From a gamma proteobacterium symbiont of Ctena orbiculata (GTDB lineage Bacteria > Pseudomonadota > Gammaproteobacteria > Chromatiales > Chromatiaceae): 64,000 bases of DNA. The DNA is taken from NCBI GenBank assembly GCA_003094555.1, contig NATW01000116.1, positions 1-64,000 on the forward strand, given 5' to 3'. A program made the translations under genes and the position numbers. The notes beneath the pieces are model-generated. The model made no database searches and was not told where the DNA came from. It was given only the letters and a program-made list of their open reading frames with translations. Below are positions 45,702 through 54,314 of the stretch, piece by piece (position 1 is the stretch's first letter; each line of letters starts with the position of its first letter).

Positions 45702-46490
45702 ATGGAATCACTGCAATTTCTGTATCTACCTATCCGGCAACAAGGAGTGGTAGCAGTCTTGTCCACATCGATTCGTGCAGAGCAACAGAGCCCAACCCTG
45801 GAAGGCCGGTCTCTCACCAAGACCTACCATACCGGAGCGGTGGACGTGCATGCCCTGCGCGGGGTGGATATATCACTCTACGAGGGCGAGTTGGTTGTGT
45901 TGCTGGGTCCTTCCGGCAGCGGCAAATCGACCCTGCTCAACATTCTCGGCGGTCTCGATACCCCCAGCAGCGGCCGGGTGCGCTTCCGCGACAGCGAGAT
46001 CACCGACGGTGACGAGTCGGTGCTGACCCGCTACCGGCGCTTCCATGTGGGTTTCGTGTTCCAGTTCTACAACCTGATCCCCAGCCTTACGGCGCGAGAG
46101 AACGTCGCCCTGGTGACCGAGATCGCAGGCGATCCCATGCAACCGGCGGAGGCCCTGGACCTGGTCGGTCTGGGTGAGCGGCTCGACCACTTCCCGGCCC
46201 AGCTCTCCGGCGGCGAGCAGCAGCGGGTGGCCATCGCCCGGGCCATCGCCAAACGCCCCGACATCCTGCTCTGCGACGAACCCACCGGCGCGCTGGACAG
46301 CGAGACGGGCATCCTGGTGCTGGAGGCGATCGAACGGGTCAACCTGGAACTGGGAACCACCACAGCGGTGATCACCCACAACACGGTGATCGGCAGGATG
46401 GCGGATCGGGTGATCCATTTTGGGGATGGGCATGTGGTCAGTACCGAGCTTAATCCTGAGCGTCAATCGGCCAGCGGGTTGAGCTGGTGA
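45702..46490 (+). CDS. ABC transporter ATP-binding protein (MacB/LolD type)
   Basis: A 262-residue ATPase. Walker [11 protein letters not shown]-loop region [18 protein letters not shown], signature [32 protein letters not shown] and His-switch VITHN are all intact. The pattern is that of the MacB/LolD/FtsE clade. It pairs with the FtsX-type permease about 220 bases downstream and the HlyD-type adaptor after that. The N-terminal 20-25 residues are not conserved; a start further in is possible. Confidence 0.93.
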   Translation: MESLQFLYLPIRQQGVVAVLSTSIRAEQQSPTLEGRSLTKTYHTGAVDVHALRGVDISLYEGELVVLLGPSGSGKSTLLNILGGLDTPSSGRVRFRDSEITDGDESVLTRYRRFHVGFVFQFYNLIPSLTARENVALVTEIAGDPMQPAEALDLVGLGERLDHFPAQLSGGEQQRVAIARAIAKRPDILLCDEPTGALDSETGILVLEAIERVNLELGTTTAVITHNTVIGRMADRVIHFGDGHVVSTELNPERQSASGLSW

Positions 46491-46519
46491 GCAGGCGGGG
46501 GCTTAAGAACAAGGTAATC

Positions 46520-46654
46520 GGTGCGGCAAGCCGCATCCTTCGCCGGATTATGGTGTCGTCATGCCGGTACCCATCCTGTGCTGCTCCTGATAGGGCACCT
46601 GTATCCAGGCGTAGTTTTGATTCTGGTATTTGGTGGGGCTGGGCCCTACCTTAC
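46520..46654. repeat. REP-like units between ABC genes
   Basis: One unit of each type: GGTGCGGCAAGCCGCATCC at 46520-46538 and a degenerate GGTGGGGC...GGGCCCTACC unit at 46632-46654. They interrupt what is otherwise a tight ABC operon. Confidence 0.7.
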
Positions 46655-46707
46655 GCTTCGGAATCCGGGTTGGCGGTGAAGCGTGCCGCAGCCGACGGGG
46701 GAATGCT

Positions 46708-49071
46708 ATGCGCGCGCTGAATAAAAAGCTGCTGCGCAATCTTTGGAAGCTGCGCGGGCAGGTGCTGGCCATCGGCATCGTCATCGCCTCCGGGGTGGCG
46801 GTGCTGGTGATGTCCCTCTCCGCCCTGCAGGCGTTGACCGAGACCACCGAGGCCTATTACGAGCGGCAGCGTTTCGGCGAGGTCTTCGCCAGCGTCAAGC
46901 GGGCGCCGCAGCGGCTGATCGAGCAGATCCGCACCATCCCCGGGGTGCGCTCGGTGGACCACCGCATCAAGTACCTGGCCACCCTCTCCATCGAGGGTTT
47001 CGAGGAGCCGGTGATCGGCCAGCTGGTCTCCATCCCCGAAGGCAGACAGCCGCGACTCAACCAGCTGGTGCTACGTGAAGGCCGCCTGGTCAGTCCCGGC
47101 CATCCCGACGAGGTGGTGCTGAGCGAGCCCTTTGCCGAAGCCCACGGCATGCAGCCGGGGGATAGCTTCGAGGCGCTGATGAACAGTAACCTGCGCACCC
47201 TCACCGTGGTCGGCGTCGCCCTCTCGCCGGAGTATGTCTATACCATCGGCCCCGGCGCCCTGATGCCCGACGATCTCCGCTTCGGTGTCATGTGGATCGG
47301 TCGCGAGGCGCTGGAGGCGGCCTATGATCTCGACGGCGCCTTCAACGACCTCAGCCTGGGCCTGCTCCACGGCACCAATCCGCAGGATGTGATCGAACGC
47401 CTCGACAAACTGCTGGAGCGCTATGGCGGCACCGGCGCCATCCCCCGGGCCGACCAGATCTCCAACTGGTTCCTGATGAACGAGATCGAGATGCAGAAGA
47501 CCATGTCGACCATTCTGCCCAGCATCTTCCTGGCGGTGGCCGCCTTTCTCAACAACATGGTGCTGGGGCGGCTGATCGCCACCGACCGCAGCGAGATCGG
47601 CCTCATGAAGGCCTTCGGCTACAGCAACACCCAGGTGGGCTGGCACTACGCCAAGCTGGTGATGGCCATGGCCGGGGTCGGCATCCTCCTGGGCTGGGCC
47701 GCCGGGGCCTGGCTCGGCAGGGTCAACACTGAAATCTACGCCGAGTTCTACCGCTTTCCGCTGCTGATCTTCCGACCCGACCCCGGGGTCTTCGCCATCG
47801 GTGCCCTGGTCAGCCTGATCGCCGCCCTGGCCGGCAGCCTGGGGGCGGTGCGCCTGGCCGCCAATCTGCCCCCCGCCGAAGCCATGATGCCGCCGGCGCC
47901 ACCCCTCTATCGTAAGACCCGCATCTCCGGCAGCCGCTTCATCATGTGGCTGGACCAGCCGACCCGCATCATCCTGCGCCAGATCGTGCGCGGGCCTTTC
48001 AAGGCGCTGTTCACCAGTCTCGGCATCGCCTGTTCGGTGGCAGTGATGATCATGGCCCTGCAGTGGCTCGACTCCATCGACAAGATCGTCGACGTCTTCT
48101 TCCACGACGCCCAACGCCAGGACATGATGGTGGGGCTGGTGGAGACTCAGTCCGATACCACCCTGCGGGAGTTCAGCCGCATGCCCGGTGTGCTGGCCGT
48201 CGAGCCCATGCGCGCCACCAGCGTCGAGTTCCATGCCGGCACGGCCAGCCACCGGGGGGCCATCGAGGGCGTCCCGGACAACCCGCAACTGCAGCGGGTC
48301 TACGATGCGAGTGGCCGTGTGGTGCAGGTGCCGCCGGACGGCCTGCTGCTCTCCACCGCGCTGGCGGATAAACTGCATCTGGGCATCGGTGACAGGGTCC
48401 ATGTCGAGGTGCTGCAGGGACGACGGCCCAAGCGCAACATACCGGTGGTGGATCTCTACGAGACCTACATCGGCATGACCGCCTACATGAACATCGAGGC
48501 TTTCAATCGGCTGATGGGTGAGAGGGGAAGCCTGGAGTATGTCACCCTGCTGGTGGACGAGAACCAGCTCCCGGCCCTCTACAAAGAGCTCAAGGCCCTG
48601 CCCAAGGTGGCTGCGGTGACCTTGAAAGAAGCCGCGGTGCATGAGTTCAACGAGACCATGGCGGAGACCATCCTGATCTACATCTCCTTCTTCGGCGCCT
48701 TCGCCTGCGCCCTGGGTTTCGGCGTGGTCTACAACAGCACCCGCATCGCGCTCTCCGAAAGGGGCCGGGAGCTGGCCACCCTGCGCGTGCTCGGATTCCA
48801 TCGCGGCGAGATCTCCTACATCCTGCTCGGCGAGGCTGGGCTGCTGATCCTGGTCGGTCTGCCCCTGGGCGTGCTGGCCGGCGCCGGGCTGGGCTGGTTC
48901 ATGACAAGCGCCATGGACTCGGAGCTCTACCGCATCCCCCTGGTGATCAAGGCCTCCAGCAATGCCATCGCGGTGCTGGTGACTCTGGCCGCCACCCTGC
49001 TCTCGGCAGCGGTGGTGCGCAACCGACTCGACCACCTGGACCTGATCGCCGTACTGAAAACCCGTGAGTGA
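46708..49071 (+). CDS. FtsX/MacB-type ABC transporter permease
   Basis: A 787-residue permease with two FtsX domains, each with a large periplasmic loop. Membrane segments lie near residues 18-40, 270-295, 320-345, 370-395, 440-460, and three near 660-770. The sequence starts MRALNKKLLRNLWKLRGQVLAIGIVIASG, the family N-terminus, after a GGGGGAATG ribosome region; longer frames from 46630 cover repeat DNA. It is of the mechanotransmission type that works with periplasmic adaptors to export lipids, peptides or drugs across the outer membrane. Base composition is GC-richer than its neighbours. Confidence 0.93.
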   Translation: MRALNKKLLRNLWKLRGQVLAIGIVIASGVAVLVMSLSALQALTETTEAYYERQRFGEVFASVKRAPQRLIEQIRTIPGVRSVDHRIKYLATLSIEGFEEPVIGQLVSIPEGRQPRLNQLVLREGRLVSPGHPDEVVLSEPFAEAHGMQPGDSFEALMNSNLRTLTVVGVALSPEYVYTIGPGALMPDDLRFGVMWIGREALEAAYDLDGAFNDLSLGLLHGTNPQDVIERLDKLLERYGGTGAIPRADQISNWFLMNEIEMQKTMSTILPSIFLAVAAFLNNMVLGRLIATDRSEIGLMKAFGYSNTQVGWHYAKLVMAMAGVGILLGWAAGAWLGRVNTEIYAEFYRFPLLIFRPDPGVFAIGALVSLIAALAGSLGAVRLAANLPPAEAMMPPAPPLYRKTRISGSRFIMWLDQPTRIILRQIVRGPFKALFTSLGIACSVAVMIMALQWLDSIDKIVDVFFHDAQRQDMMVGLVETQSDTTLREFSRMPGVLAVEPMRATSVEFHAGTASHRGAIEGVPDNPQLQRVYDASGRVVQVPPDGLLLSTALADKLHLGIGDRVHVEVLQGRRPKRNIPVVDLYETYIGMTAYMNIEAFNRLMGERGSLEYVTLLVDENQLPALYKELKALPKVAAVTLKEAAVHEFNETMAETILIYISFFGAFACALGFGVVYNSTRIALSERGRELATLRVLGFHRGEISYILLGEAGLLILVGLPLGVLAGAGLGWFMTSAMDSELYRIPLVIKASSNAIAVLVTLAATLLSAAVVRNRLDHLDLIAVLKTRE

Positions 49072-49097
49072 GTAATGCACTTAGATTAAGAGAAAAA

Positions 49098-49200
49098 TCC
49101 GCAAATGAACGCGGATAAACGCCAATGAAGGAAAAGACTATGACCTACATCCTAAGCTTTTGTCTTAGCTATTTGCGTTCATCTGCGTTCATTTGCGGAA
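49098..49200. repeat. Imperfect inverted repeat of the CCGCAAATGAACGC family
   Basis: Left arm TCCGCAAATGAACGCGGATA and right arm ending GCGTTCATTTGCGGAA form an imperfect stem of about 30 bp with extra direct copies of the decamer inside each arm. Single copies occur at 15739-15756 and 45361-45374. It separates the permease from the adaptor gene. Confidence 0.75.
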
Positions 49201-49259
49201 TGCATGCTTTAACCGAGCTGCATTCCCGTGAGTAACCAATTAGGCATAGGATTATTGTC

Positions 49260-50477
49260 ATGAGTGCCAACGCCAAACGTATTCTGGTCTGGAGCCTGCT
49301 GGGGCTGATCCTGGCGGCCATCCTGGTCTGGGCCTTCATCCCGAAACCCATCCCGGTCGATCTGCTGACCCTGGAGCCAGGGAAGATGACAGTCACCGTG
49401 GATGAAGAGGGGGAGACCCGGGTGCGCGATGTCTTTGTACTTTCGGCCCCCATCAGCGGCCGCGCCTTGCGTATCGACGCCGAGGTGGGTGACGAGGTCA
49501 TGGCCGAGCAGACCAAGATCGCCGAGATCGAACCCACCGACGCCACCCTGCTCGATCCCCGTAGCGAGGCTCAAGCCCGGGCCGACATTCGCGCCGCCGA
49601 AGCCAACCTGGTGCTGGCGGAGGCCTCGGTCAAAGAGGCCCGAGTGGAACTCAACTTTGCCAACAGCGAACTCAAGCGCGCGCGCAAACTACGCGCAGAC
49701 GCGGTCATGTCAGAGAGGGGACTGGAAGATGCGGAACGTACTTTCCGTACACGCCAGGCAGCACTGGAAACCGTAATCGCCACTCGCCAGGCGCGTCAGG
49801 CCGAGCTGGAACGGGCACGGGCCCAGCTCATCTCACCCACCGAAGCGCGGGTGAGAGGCGATGAGTGCCCCTGCGTACCGATACGGTCGCCGGTTGATGG
49901 ACGCATCCTGAAAATTCTGCACAAGAGCGAGGGGGTGGTCTCAGCCGGTGAACCCCTGGTGGAGATCGGTGATCCGGGCGACCTGGAGATCGTCGCCGAC
50001 CTGCTCTCATCCGATGCGGTCAAGGTGGAACAGGGACAGCAGGTCATCATCGACAACTGGGGCGGCGCCAAGTCCCTTGCCGGAGTGGTTCGAAGAGTCG
50101 AACCCTTCGGATTCACCAAGGTCTCGGCCCTGGGCATCGAAGAACAACGGGTGAATGTAATCATCGACTTCACCTCCCCCAAGACCGAGTGGTCGCGCAT
50201 CGCCCATGGCTACCAGGTCGATGTGAGGATTGTCCTCTGGCAGGGTAATGATGTACTGAAACTCCCCCTAACCGCCCTGTTCAGAGAGGGTGACCGGTGG
50301 GCTGTCTTTGTGGAACAGGGGGGCAAGGCCAGTATGCGTAAAGTCAACCTCGGCAGACGCACCGGTCTTGAGGCAGAGATCCTCTCCGGTCTCGCTGCGG
50401 GTGAATCCGTGGTTGTGCATCCCGGTGACAAGATTACCGAGGGGGTCGGCATCGAGGCCAGGGAGAACGCTCGATAG
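49260..50477 (+). CDS. HlyD/MacA-type periplasmic adaptor protein
   Basis: A 405-residue membrane-fusion protein. One N-terminal anchor (ILVWSLLGLILAAILVWAF) leads to a biotinyl-lipoyl half (APISGRALRIDAEVGDEV), a coiled-coil hairpin with Ala/Glu/Arg-rich heptads (about 95-190), the second half (IRSPVDGRILKILHKSEGVV) and a beta-barrel domain ending AAGESVVVHPGDKI. With the ABC ATPase and permease it forms a three-part export system. The outer-membrane channel gene is not in the window. The cargo is unknown. Confidence 0.93.
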   Translation: MSANAKRILVWSLLGLILAAILVWAFIPKPIPVDLLTLEPGKMTVTVDEEGETRVRDVFVLSAPISGRALRIDAEVGDEVMAEQTKIAEIEPTDATLLDPRSEAQARADIRAAEANLVLAEASVKEARVELNFANSELKRARKLRADAVMSERGLEDAERTFRTRQAALETVIATRQARQAELERARAQLISPTEARVRGDECPCVPIRSPVDGRILKILHKSEGVVSAGEPLVEIGDPGDLEIVADLLSSDAVKVEQGQQVIIDNWGGAKSLAGVVRRVEPFGFTKVSALGIEEQRVNVIIDFTSPKTEWSRIAHGYQVDVRIVLWQGNDVLKLPLTALFREGDRWAVFVEQGGKASMRKVNLGRRTGLEAEILSGLAAGESVVVHPGDKITEGVGIEARENAR

Positions 50478-50611
50478 GCGCAGTTCCGATATGCCAAGCA
50501 GCATATCCCATCAATGGCCTTGAGGGTGGAATCATTACAACCGTCTGCGTTTTATGCTATTAACCATATTGGTTTTCGGGAAGAGAGGCACCTGATTATT
50601 TCTGAAAGCAG

Positions 50612-51808
50612 TTAAAAACCGGAAGACTCATCCAGCGCCATCACCCACTCCATGGCCTGCCCGCCAACGCCGACGCAGCGCGCCCTGCCATTGGACTTGG
50701 CGGTATACATGCGATGGTCGGCCAGTTCGACCTGGGATTTCCAGTCTTTAAGCCGGTCCTGTTGGACCTCGGCAATACCGATACTGGCGGTGACAGGGGC
50801 GCCGTCGGGCCGATCACCAAGCCCGGCCAACATGATCCGGGTGATGACGTCATTCGCCTCCGTGTGATCCGCGGTCGGGAGTATGACAATAAACTCCTCG
50901 CCACCCCAGCGAATAACGCTGTCCCCCTTTCTCACCGTATTGCGTATCTGCTGTGAAGCGACGCGTAATACGGTATCACCCGTATCATGGCCGTAGGTAT
51001 CGTTGATCGCCTTGAAGTTATCCAGATCGAAATAGAGGATGGACAGGGGCTTTTCACTCATCGTGGCGAGTCGAAACTGCAGCTCCAGTATCTCGATGCC
51101 GGCGCGTCGAGACAGCATGCCGGTCAATACATCGTAGCTGGCGTGACTTACCTGAGACAACATGTAGCGCAGTTGGGTCATTGACGCAAACAGGGCGACA
51201 CCCAACAGCAGTATCAACAGCCATAGCGTAGAGACAGCCTCGGGTATCTCGGCTGAGGTCTCGGGGTAAACAGAATAGCCCACCACGATGAAGATAGGTA
51301 AGGCGTAGACAAGGAATTCTATTATAGCCAATGGAAACAGAGTCAATCCGGCAACCATGACAAAGGGTAACAGGGCATATATTTCGGCGAGTATCATTGC
51401 CGTGTCGTTGAGTTGATGATCTGCAATAAAGTGGTCCGATAAGAGATAGAACAGTGGCGTCACCGCCAACAGGGCGGCTAGCAGTATGCGGGCCCGCATG
51501 AGATCAGGCTCTTTCCTGGAACGCCAGGCAATGAGGGCAAAACAAACAGCCGCAAGCATACGAATCAACAGCAACTCTCGCCACAACTCAGTAGGTAGAA
51601 AGAGAAGATCAATTACCGACCAGGCCGGCACCAAGACAGCGAATATTACACTGAAGAAAAATACCCGACTCTGCATGATCGCGGCGCGATGACACGAGAT
51701 GGGTATGCCATGCTGCTTGGTTGTAAACAGCTCGTACAGCTGATCCGTGGTGTGAATTCCTAACGATTCGATCAGTGATATATACATTGCTTTAATATAT
51801 TTCATCCC
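50612..51808 (-). CDS. Membrane diguanylate cyclase
   Basis: A 398-residue protein with about six membrane segments (residues about 50-215) and a C-terminal GGDEF domain. The cyclase motifs are YDVLTGMLSRR, YFDLDNFKAINDTYGHDTGD and IRWGGEEFIVIL, with an RKGD inhibitory-site motif five residues before GGEEF. It should make c-di-GMP with product inhibition. ATG at 51808 (MKYIKAMYISLIES) is preferred; the longer frame from 51856 adds 16 residues. Confidence 0.92.
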   Translation of the reverse strand, partial: GMKYIKAMYISLIESLGIHTTDQLYELFTTKQHGIPISCHRAAIMQSRVFFFSVIFAVLVPAWSVIDLLFLPTELWRELLLIRMLAAVCFALIAWRSRKEPDLMRARILLAALLAVTPLFYLLSDHFIADHQLNDTAMILAEIYALLPFVMVAGLTLFPLAIIEFLVYALPIFIVVGYSVYPETSAEIPEAVSTLWLLILLLGVALFASMTQLRYMLSQVSHASYDVLTGMLSRRAGIEILELQFRLATMSEKPLSILYFDLDNFKAINDTYGHDTGDTVLRVASQQIRNTVRKGDSVIRWGGEEFIVILPTADHTEANDVITRIMLAGLGDRPDGAPVTASIGIAEVQQDRLKDWKSQVELADHRMYTAKSNGRARCVGVGGQAMEWVMALDESSGF

Positions 51809-51856
51809 TACCGCATCCCACATGAACGTGGACGCTACTATAGCGGTCAGATACAC

Positions 51857-52146
51857 AAATCATTAACCATCAATCAGTTAAATAGTGACCCAGATCAAAT
51901 GCCACCCGTTTCACCATCCCTCTAACGACACCTCAGCCCGCCAATGCAACTATTCCACGGCGCAGCATGCCTGCCAGCCATCGCATCGATCCCAGTCCAT
52001 TTATTTGTCTACTGCAGCAGGACTGACTATGGTTAAAGGGTTAAAGCCCGCTTTTCTTGGCTAGCACAGGTGCTCAACCACTCAACATCGAGTACAGCTT
52101 TAAACTGTGTGACATTCGGAATTCATGCCGTATCAGGGAGAGAGGA
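51857..52146. other. Intergenic region before the acyltransferase
   Basis: About 290 bases in the divergent gap. It holds no credible gene. The run GGGAGAGAGGA at about 52136-52146 is a very strong ribosome site for the ATG at 52147. Confidence 0.4.
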
Positions 52147-52920
52147 ATGGATAGAGGCTTGGTTAGGAACTTTTCGACCTACTTTAATCCCCTTTATGCT
52201 GCAACCCGACACCAAAGACGATTCAGCTATACCATTCGCTATCAGGTCTATGCGGAAGAGTTGGGCTGGGAGCCACTGAATGAGAAACGTCTTGAACGGG
52301 ATGAGTGTGACGACTACGCCCATCACTGTCTGTTGGAACACAAAAGGACCGGGGATATCGCTGGTTGCGTGCGCCTGGTCATACCACCGGCCGGGAATAA
52401 CCACGCCCGCCTACCCTTTCAACTCCACGACATAGATCTCATCAGCACTGAAAATCTAAGCCGCTTCACCCAGGGCAGCGTGGGTGAGATATCTCGCTTG
52501 GCGGTACCGAGCTGCTTTCGCCGACGCGCCCATGAGGCCGGCAAACCCTTTATTCTCGATACCCATAATCCCACTCTCTTTACCGAGGAGGAGCGACGCA
52601 ATTTTCCCAATATCTCCATCGGCCTCTATCTCTCGGCCATCGCCATGGTGGATATATGTAACCTGGATCTGGTCCTGGTGGTGATGGAACCCAGGTTACA
52701 GCGCCATCTAAAACGTTACGGTTTGCAGTTCCAGCAGATCAGCACTCCGTTTGAGCTGAGAGGTGAACGAGCCCTGTATGAATTGCCAGGCAGTGAATTG
52801 ACACAGCATATGAATCCGCAGATCCGCACGCTCTACGATTTCATTCACGACGAACTGGAAAACCAACCCTGGCAGCGACCAATGCGGTCCGGCGACAGGC
52901 AGCGCAATGAACCGATTTGA
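52147..52920 (+). CDS. GNAT acyltransferase (LuxI-like; PEP-CTERM/exosortase-associated type)
   Basis: A 257-residue protein resembling the TIGR03694 acyltransferase family, itself related to autoinducer synthases. The conserved start motif FSYTIRYQVYAEELGWE is followed by ERDECDDYAHHCLL, the core strand GDIAGCVRLVIP and EISRLAVPSCFRRR. It probably transfers an acyl group to an amino compound; the substrate is unknown. No exosortase, PEP-CTERM protein or LuxR-solo gene is nearby. Start at 52147 is set by the strong ribosome site. It overlaps the ThiF gene by 14 bases. Confidence 0.82.
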   Translation: MDRGLVRNFSTYFNPLYAATRHQRRFSYTIRYQVYAEELGWEPLNEKRLERDECDDYAHHCLLEHKRTGDIAGCVRLVIPPAGNNHARLPFQLHDIDLISTENLSRFTQGSVGEISRLAVPSCFRRRAHEAGKPFILDTHNPTLFTEEERRNFPNISIGLYLSAIAMVDICNLDLVLVVMEPRLQRHLKRYGLQFQQISTPFELRGERALYELPGSELTQHMNPQIRTLYDFIHDELENQPWQRPMRSGDRQRNEPI

Positions 52921-53785
52921 CTACCAGACCGCTTTTTCGCGCACCGTTGGCTGGGTAACGGAGGCAGAGCTGCAACGACTGCGTAACTCCCGCGTCGCCA
53001 TCGCCGGCTTGGGTGGGGTCGGAGGCAGCCATTTATTGACCCTGACCCGGCTTGGCGTGGGTGGCTTCAACCTGGCAGACTTTGATAGTTTCGCGCTGGA
53101 AAACTTCAATCGCCAGGCCGGGGCAAACCTCAATACAATCGACAGTCCGAAACTCAACGTGCTGCAGGAGATGGCCCTGTCGATCAATCCGGAACTTGAT
53201 ATCAGGCAATTCCCCGCGGGAGTGTATCCGGCCCAAGCGGAGGCGTTCCTGATGGATTGCGACCTCTATCTGGATGGGCTTGATTTCTTCGCTATCGAGG
53301 CAAGACGAGCGATCTTTGCCGCCTGCGACAAATTGAACATCGCTGCGGTAACCGCCGCCCCCCTGGGAATGGGCTCGGCGCTGTTGAATTTCTTACCCGG
53401 CGGGATGACCTTCGAGGATTATTTTCAGCTGGAGGGAATCGGCGAGTATCGGCAATACCTGCGATTTTTGGTCGGCCTGGCACCGGCGGCGCTTCACGCC
53501 AGCTACCTTGTACTACCCGAGCGTATCGACCTGGTGGCCAAGCGGGGACCTTCGACTCCGATGGGATGCGAATTGTGCGCGGGATTTGCCGCCTCTCAAG
53601 TATTGAAAATCCTGCTTGGCCGGGGAAAGGTCATCGCCGCCCCCTGGGGGCTGCAGTTCGACGCCTACCGTAACCGCCTGCGTCGTACCTGGCGCCCCGG
53701 AGGCAATCGTCATCCCCTGCAACGCCTGGCTATCTGGCTTGGGGAGCGTAAGCTCTCGCTGCCCCATGGCAATCATTATCACTGA
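52907..53785 (+). CDS. ThiF/MoeB/HesA-type adenylyltransferase (E1-like)
   Basis: A 292-residue E1-like enzyme that should activate a carboxylate as an acyl-adenylate. The nucleotide loop GLGGVGGSH is at 34-42, and the adenylation residues are in DFDSFALENFNRQ (58-70) and SPKLNVLQ. A single CxxC (CELC, 221-224) remains, where MoeB and ThiF carry two, so the zinc site is incomplete or shared. No ubiquitin-like protein, sulfurtransferase or thi/moe gene is nearby. Overlap with the acyltransferase suggests a joint pathway on a small molecule. Confidence 0.88.
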   Translation: MNRFDYQTAFSRTVGWVTEAELQRLRNSRVAIAGLGGVGGSHLLTLTRLGVGGFNLADFDSFALENFNRQAGANLNTIDSPKLNVLQEMALSINPELDIRQFPAGVYPAQAEAFLMDCDLYLDGLDFFAIEARRAIFAACDKLNIAAVTAAPLGMGSALLNFLPGGMTFEDYFQLEGIGEYRQYLRFLVGLAPAALHASYLVLPERIDLVAKRGPSTPMGCELCAGFAASQVLKILLGRGKVIAAPWGLQFDAYRNRLRRTWRPGGNRHPLQRLAIWLGERKLSLPHGNHYH

Positions 53786-54303
53786 CCGAGTGTATGAATG
53801 AACTCCGCATAGGTCGTATTCTTGCTTTTCAACAGATCCATCAACCACTGCATCGATACATCCGGGGCATCCCGTGCACCCGCATGCCGCTCAATACTCA
53901 TCATTTCCTGATAGATTGGTGAAATAGCCTCAACGCCTTGCTTGCTGGGTTTGCGACGTACCGAAAAATAGCCGATAGGATTCATCTTGCTGTCATAATC
54001 AATGGTGACGTTCGCATAGACCCAATAGTAATCACCATTTTTCGCCATGTTCTTGACATAGGCGAAACACTCCTGACCCGACTCGATCACGCTCCACAGA
54101 AGACGAAAAACCCCTCTCGGCATGTCGGGGTGACGAATTATATTGTGTTGCACCCCAAGCAGTTCAAATTCGCTATAACCGGCAATCTGCATAAAGATCC
54201 GGTTGGCGTAGGTGATGCGACCTTTCAAATCGGTCTTCGAGACGATGAAATCGCTCTCCTGCATGATGATTTCACGATCAGTCGGATTGATGGTTCGCTT
54301 CAT
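53779..54303 (-). CDS. PAS-domain protein, split Aer type, copy 2
   Basis: A 174-residue protein made of one PAS domain near 14-120 ([48 protein letters not shown]) and a helical tail. The [12 protein letters not shown] block is the hallmark of the Aer-type flavin-binding PAS. Unlike Aer it has no membrane or signalling part. The ATG at 54303 follows TAGGG. It follows the MCP gene with a 4-base overlap of frames; it is a paralogue of the PAS gene at 55741-56262. Confidence 0.88.
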   Translation of the reverse strand: MKRTINPTDREIIMQESDFIVSKTDLKGRITYANRIFMQIAGYSEFELLGVQHNIIRHPDMPRGVFRLLWSVIESGQECFAYVKNMAKNGDYYWVYANVTIDYDSKMNPIGYFSVRRKPSKQGVEAISPIYQEMMSIERHAGARDAPDVSMQWLMDLLKSKNTTYAEFIHTLGQ

Positions 54304-54314
54304 GGCCCTACCTA

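Noticed and set aside
47071-49080. Antisense open frame of 669 codons across the ABC permease
   Set aside because: It is His/Gln/Gly-rich with no recognisable domain and runs opposite a strong FtsX permease in GC-rich DNA; it is a shadow frame.
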